Source: JBMDXK01 sp048594375
GTDB lineage: Bacteria; Pseudomonadota; Alphaproteobacteria; Rhizobiales; Methylopilaceae
NCBI GenBank assembly: GCA_048594375.1
Contig: JBMDXK010000009.1
Coordinates: forward strand, 35,575 to 99,574
Length of the DNA: 64,000 nt
Direction: 5' to 3'
Positions 60,457 to 64,000 of this stretch are shown here, in pieces; positions within the stretch are counted from its first letter, which is position 1; each line of letters begins with the position of its first letter. Both the position numbers and the translations under genes were made by a program. A model generated the notes under the pieces. It saw only the letters and a program-made list of their open reading frames with translations, ran no database searches and was not told where the DNA came from.

Positions 60457-61317
60457 ATGCAGCAATCCATGTTTGAACGTTCGGGAATCGGCTTGCGGTC
60501 GCCCCATGTGCGGGAGCTTCTGAACACCAAGGCGCCGGTGGGTTTTCTTGAAGCCCACTCGGAAAATTATTTTGGTGGCGGTCTGCCGCGGCAGCAAATA
60601 CGGCAGATTGCCGCGCTGTATCCGGTCACTCTTCATGGGGTGGGGCTTTCTCTGGGGCGAGCCGATGGCCTTGACCAGAACCACTTGCATCAGATCAAAA
60701 GACTGGTGGATGAGATCAACCCTGTGTTTGTGTCCGAGCATGTAACGTGGAGCGCCTACAGCCATACCCATGTGCCGGATTTGCTACCCCTGCCCTTCAT
60801 CAACGAGGCACTGGATATCTTTGCCGATCATGTGAGCGCCTTTCAGGATACAATCGGTCGGCCAATTTTGGTGGAAAACCCGTCCAACTATCTGGCGTTT
60901 GCCAAAACCGACTATACAGAGACAGAGTTCCTGAACGCACTTTCCGAGCGCACAGGATGCGGTTTGTTGTTGGATATCAACAATATTGCAGTCAGTGCGC
61001 ACAATCTGGGGTATGATCCTGTTGCCTATATTGATGGCATCAAGGCTGATGGCCGCGTAAAACAGTTTCATCTGGCGGGTTATCAGGTCAATGCGCTGGA
61101 AAACGGCGAAACGATTTATCTCGATACCCATGGGCAGCCTGTTTATCCCGAAGTCTGGGCGCTTTATGCCCATGCCCTGCGGCGGTTTGGCGATGTGCCA
61201 ACGCTCATTGAATGGGATACCGATCTTCCTGCGCTGGATGTGCTGGTGGCGGAAGCGGCCAAGGCGGATACGCTGCGCGCCAGCGTAAAGGGAGAGCGTC
61301 ATGCCCGCTCTGCGTGA
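60457..61317 (+). CDS. bufB: MNIO-family peptide-modifying enzyme BufB (DUF692)
   Basis: A 286-residue TIM-barrel enzyme of the multinuclear non-heme iron oxidase family (DUF692). Signatures: GIGLRSPHVRELL, FLEAHSENYF, LHGVGLSLGRADGLD, VSEHVTWS, ILVENPSNYLAF, GLLLDINNIAVSAHNLG, FHLAGY, LDTHGQPVYPEVW and TLIEWDTDLP; the conserved His, Asp and Glu residues in these ligate iron in the family. It is expected to convert Cys of BufA to a thiooxazole-type group. It overlaps bufC by 17 bases. Confidence 0.95.
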   Translation: MQQSMFERSGIGLRSPHVRELLNTKAPVGFLEAHSENYFGGGLPRQQIRQIAALYPVTLHGVGLSLGRADGLDQNHLHQIKRLVDEINPVFVSEHVTWSAYSHTHVPDLLPLPFINEALDIFADHVSAFQDTIGRPILVENPSNYLAFAKTDYTETEFLNALSERTGCGLLLDINNIAVSAHNLGYDPVAYIDGIKADGRVKQFHLAGYQVNALENGETIYLDTHGQPVYPEVWALYAHALRRFGDVPTLIEWDTDLPALDVLVAEAAKADTLRASVKGERHARSA

Positions 61318-62074
61318 GATACAGCAAGCTTTCCTGAACGATATTTATGCGAACAGCCAGACAAGCGCCCCGTATTTGTCACGGGAAAGAAACTTTGCTG
61401 ACCGGCTGCATATCTACAGCAACAACGCTTTTTTGGGCTTGAGAGATGTCTTGGCCAATGTGTATCCGGTGATCGTTAAAATTGTGGGCGATGATTTTTT
61501 CACCGCCATGGCGCGGCATTATCTGGAAGCGCATCGGCAGCATTCGGGAAACCGCAATACGTTTGGCGCCGCACTGCCGCAATTCCTGAACGCCTATGAA
61601 CCTGCAGCTTCCCTGCCCTACCTTGTGGATGTGGCCGGTATTGAATGGGCTTATTTTCAGGCAGCTTTTGCCGATGACGCACAGCCGCTCGATTTTGAAG
61701 GGCTGACCACCGCCCTGTCCTGTGAGCCTGATTTCATATTACCGCTTCATCCGGCCGTTCATATTGTGCAGCAGACATTCACAGCGCTTGCAGTATGGCA
61801 GGCACATCAGCAACCGGAAGTGGGTGCGCTGCATCTTTCATGGGAACCCCACCAGCTCATGGTCTGGCGGGCGCCGGATCATGCGGTGCTGATACGCCCT
61901 GCCTCCCACGCTATGGCCGCGGTTATTCGCCAAAGCAGGCAAGGCTGTTCTTTTGCTGAAGCGATGACCGCTGCCAGCGAACATTTTGATACCATTGAGA
62001 AATTTCAGCAGGAATTTGCCGAGGCGGTGCATCTTGGTGTTTTTGCGCAACCCGTAAAGGAACCTTCATCATGA
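61301..62074 (+). CDS. bufC: BufB partner protein BufC (DUF2063)
   Basis: A 257-residue protein with the DUF2063 N-terminal domain (about 5-95): LREIQQAFLNDIY, RLHIYSNNAFLGLRDVLANVYPVIVKIVGDDFF and ARHYLEAHRQHSGN, then a second domain of unknown fold. In bufferin and related RiPP systems this protein binds the precursor peptide and presents it to the MNIO enzyme. GGAG lies upstream of its ATG within bufB. Its stop overlaps the doxX start (ATGA). Confidence 0.93.
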   Translation: MPALREIQQAFLNDIYANSQTSAPYLSRERNFADRLHIYSNNAFLGLRDVLANVYPVIVKIVGDDFFTAMARHYLEAHRQHSGNRNTFGAALPQFLNAYEPAASLPYLVDVAGIEWAYFQAAFADDAQPLDFEGLTTALSCEPDFILPLHPAVHIVQQTFTALAVWQAHQQPEVGALHLSWEPHQLMVWRAPDHAVLIRPASHAMAAVIRQSRQGCSFAEAMTAASEHFDTIEKFQQEFAEAVHLGVFAQPVKEPSS

Positions 62075-62517
62075 TAAAATGCGCATATTCTGTGTTGAAC
62101 AGATTCACAGCCCCATCGAACTGGCTTCAGTCTGTGGCCTTGCTTGCGGCGCGGCTGTGGATTGCCAAGGTCTTTTTCATGTCGGGTCTCACCAAGATCA
62201 AAAGCTGGGATACAACAGTGCTGCTGTTTGCAGAAGAATACAACGTCCCGCTGCTGCCGCCGGAGATCGCGGCCTACATGGCCACCACCGCAGAACTTTC
62301 GCTTCCCATTCTGCTTATCATTGGTTTGCTAACGCCGGTTGCCGCATTGGGGCTGTTCGTGATGAGCCTTGTGATTGAAATTTTCGTCTATCCCGGCACA
62401 ACCGAGCATTATTACTGGCTGTTGCTGTTGGGCATTCTTTTAACCCATGGCAGCGGCAAATTTGGCCTTGATTATTGGCTGTGCAAGATGAAGTGCAAAT
62501 GTTCTCACCCTGTTTAA
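62071..62517 (+). CDS. DoxX-family membrane protein of the bufferin operon
   Basis: A 148-residue DoxX-like inner-membrane protein with four helices (about 22-38, 63-82, 88-108, 118-134). Conserved bits are AARLWIAKVFFMSGLTKI, ELSLPILLIIGLLTPVAALGLFVMSLVIE and HGSGKFGLDYWL. It ends with CKMKCKCSH, a cluster of three Cys and a His that may bind metal. It is the last gene of the bufA-bufB-bufC-doxX operon; this gene is normally present in SigF-linked DUF2282 loci. Confidence 0.92.
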   Translation: MIKCAYSVLNRFTAPSNWLQSVALLAARLWIAKVFFMSGLTKIKSWDTTVLLFAEEYNVPLLPPEIAAYMATTAELSLPILLIIGLLTPVAALGLFVMSLVIEIFVYPGTTEHYYWLLLLGILLTHGSGKFGLDYWLCKMKCKCSHPV

Positions 62518-63437
62518 TCATGGGTAAAATAGAAGTATTCCTGAGACCAGATTTCTTTTAAGGATTGGTCGGGCTGGAGCGAGCGCGTGGAAGCGTGACA
62601 ACGCCAGCCTTTGGGGGTTTCTTCAATATGGTAAAGGTTGTAGCCCCCGGCTTCCTTGGGGTCATGGGCGGGTGCGGAAGCGGATGTCACACCAACGATA
62701 GGAATGGAGGATGCGTGGGGGCGGTGCAGCAGTTCCTGTTCGGAAATGTGGTTATGCCCATGCAGCACCAGTTCCGCGCCATATTTTAGCAGTGTTTCCT
62801 GCACGCGGTGGGTATCGGTAAGGCGGCGCAGACGATGCTGCCCCCGCTTGGGCGGATGGTGAATCAGCACCACGCGGAAAAACCCTTGTGCTCCCAATTC
62901 TTCAAGCGCCTTGGCAAGCCGGGCATTTTGTTTGCGCCCTACTCTGCCGGTGGCGAAAAACGGGCCTGTGGGTACAGCGGAAGAAACCCCGATCAGCGCA
63001 ATTTTACCGATGCGCCGCACATAGGGGAAATGCAGTTTGTGGCTATCCTGATGGCCGGGATACCATGCGTCATCGCTGGTCATGTAATCGCGCCAGTGGC
63101 GCAAGGGGTGCCGGGCGGTAGAGGCCACATAGGTATCGTGATTACCGGGGATGAGCGAAACCTGATCGGGTGAGCCAATGCCTTCCATAAAGGCGCGACC
63201 GGCAATAAATTCGGCTTTCAGGCCGATAACGCACAGATCGCCGGTGCAGACAATATGGTCAGCATTTTGCGCTTTCATATCATCCATTACGGCGGTGAGG
63301 CTGGTCATGTTGTGGCGCAATACGCGCCGTATCCGCCAATTGGAATAACCGATGAACCGCTTGGATATGAACTGCCACCACCGCATACGCGGCAGCGGGC
63401 CAAGGTGGGGATCGGAAAAATGGGCAAGGGTAAACAC
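62514..63437 (-). CDS. Calcineurin-like metallophosphoesterase
   Basis: A 307-residue phosphoesterase with the full dinuclear metal motif set: AHFSDPHLG (Asp-x-His, near residue 9), VCTGDLC (GD), IPGNHDT (GNHD), LIHHPP and HGHNH. No signal peptide or membrane segment, so cytoplasmic; the substrate is unknown and could be a cyclic nucleotide or a nucleotide sugar such as UDP-diacylglucosamine. The start is GTG 63435-63437. It is convergent with the bufferin operon (four-base overlap with doxX). Confidence 0.92.
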   Translation of the reverse strand: MFTLAHFSDPHLGPLPRMRWWQFISKRFIGYSNWRIRRVLRHNMTSLTAVMDDMKAQNADHIVCTGDLCVIGLKAEFIAGRAFMEGIGSPDQVSLIPGNHDTYVASTARHPLRHWRDYMTSDDAWYPGHQDSHKLHFPYVRRIGKIALIGVSSAVPTGPFFATGRVGRKQNARLAKALEELGAQGFFRVVLIHHPPKRGQHRLRRLTDTHRVQETLLKYGAELVLHGHNHISEQELLHRPHASSIPIVGVTSASAPAHDPKEAGGYNLYHIEETPKGWRCHASTRSLQPDQSLKEIWSQEYFYFTHD

Positions 63438-63660
63438 GCGTTCAATGCTCTTTGTGATGGAGTCAGTGAACCTTGAAAAGGAGAAAGGCTCGCACCGTGT
63501 TTACCGTGAACAGATGGCCAAGGCAAGGCAAACCCGTTTTTTAAAGGGGGAAACAAGCAGCAAGAGAAATTTTGCTGGAGAGCATTTGCCGAGTATCTCA
63601 GCTGCCCCCCAGTTTCACCCATCCCCCACACTGTCATTTTGAGGGAAGCAAAGGCTTCCC
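63438..63660. other. Intergenic region between phosphoesterase gene and end repeats
   Basis: About 220 bases upstream of the phosphoesterase gene that show no gene and merge into the tandem repeats running to the edge. A segment near 63622-63660 with GTCATTTTGAGGGAAGC resembles dispersed intergenic repeats but I cannot place it in a family. Confidence 0.4.
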
Positions 63661-63663
63661 ATC

Positions 63664-64000
63664 CCCTGAATTTCCTGCGGTGCAGTGGAAAGTGTCGGGT
63701 TACACACTCTGTTCAGAATGGAGTTTTGGTGAGTCGAGAATAAGAATTTTAGAGCATCGAAACGGAGCGTACTTTTGGGTACGTGAGTATCGAAGCGCAT
63801 AAAATGTGCCGTTCGCAGGCTACCATACACCTTTTATCCCCTGAATGCGCTGCGGTGCAGTGGAAAGTGTCGGGTTACATACTCTGTTCAGAATGGAGTT
63901 TTGGTGAGTCGAGAACAAGAATTTTAGAGCATCGAAACGGAGCGTACTTTTGGGTACGTGAGTATCGAAGCGCATAAAATGTGCCGTTCGCAGGCCACCA
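63664..64000. repeat. Tandem ~175-bp repeats at the right edge
   Basis: Two units start at 63664 and 63839 (both CCCTGAAT), 175 bp apart; the second is cut by the window edge. They are nearly identical. Each contains GGTGCAGTGGAAAGTGTCGG, then CGAAACGGAGCGTAC, GGTACGTGAGTATCGAAGCGC and AAAATGT. The core matches, base for base over most of its length, the repeats inside the T3SS operon (GAACGGAGTGTAC ... GTACATGAGTACCGGAGCGC), so they are subtypes of one family. Confidence 0.8.

Noticed and set aside
1..64000. tRNA, rRNA, integrase or transposase genes
   Set aside because: None recognised by reading the intergenic regions and translated frames; a covariance-model scan would be needed to exclude tRNA genes fully.

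Overview
The window reads as chromosomal DNA of an alphaproteobacterium with moderate GC. Alphaproteobacterial traits include the hisB-DUF2628-hisH-hisA-hisF-hisE-coaA string, a MotA/ExbB-like plus OmpA-like pair near purE-purK-rpsU, a SecG with a long Pro/Gln tail, and a RluB with an Arg/Asp/Gly-rich repeat tail. The order cannot be fixed from the sequence alone. A non-flagellar type III secretion system (T3SS), a SET-domain protein and several AT-richer orphan genes set between housekeeping operons suggest a bacterium that interacts with eukaryotic cells.

Layout. 1-700: 5' part of an unrecognised gene cut by the window edge. 1.1-10.2 kb: peptidoglycan genes split into two divergent blocks, mraY-murD-(small lipoprotein)-ftsW-murG on the minus strand and murC-murB on the plus strand, with an orphan gene between them. 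10.2-15.2 kb: mgtE, secG, pyrG, kdsA. 15.4-16.3 kb: SET-domain protein. 16.5-22.8 kb: OmpA-like and ExbB/MotA-like pair, purE-purK, rpsU, a DUF1311 protein, a TPR lipoprotein, crcB. 23-31.9 kb: carA, yqeY, carB, greA, xseA and two orphan proteins. 32-40.5 kb: ileS, a 543-residue orphan, tadA, rluB, a HAD hydrolase. 40.7-41.2 kb: a decayed gene. 41.5-47 kb: histidine operon with coaA and a class D beta-lactamase at its end. 47.1-55.7 kb: T3SS block sctQ-R-S-T-U then sctJ-K-L-N-O, all minus strand. 56.4-58.5 kb: cold-shock protein and glpD. 58.6-62.5 kb: SigF/NrsF sigma and anti-sigma genes divergent from a bufferin (copper-binding modified peptide) operon bufA-bufB-bufC-doxX. 62.5-63.4 kb: metallophosphoesterase, then tandem repeats to the edge.

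The most notable items are the T3SS block (gene order permuted relative to rhizobial systems, SctU lacking its NPTH autocleavage motif, and a tandem repeat with 17-bp inverted ends inside the operon), the SET-domain candidate effector with a group of possible effector genes, the complete SigF-bufferin locus, and several families of dispersed palindromic repeats. No tRNA, rRNA, CRISPR array, integrase or transposase gene was recognised.
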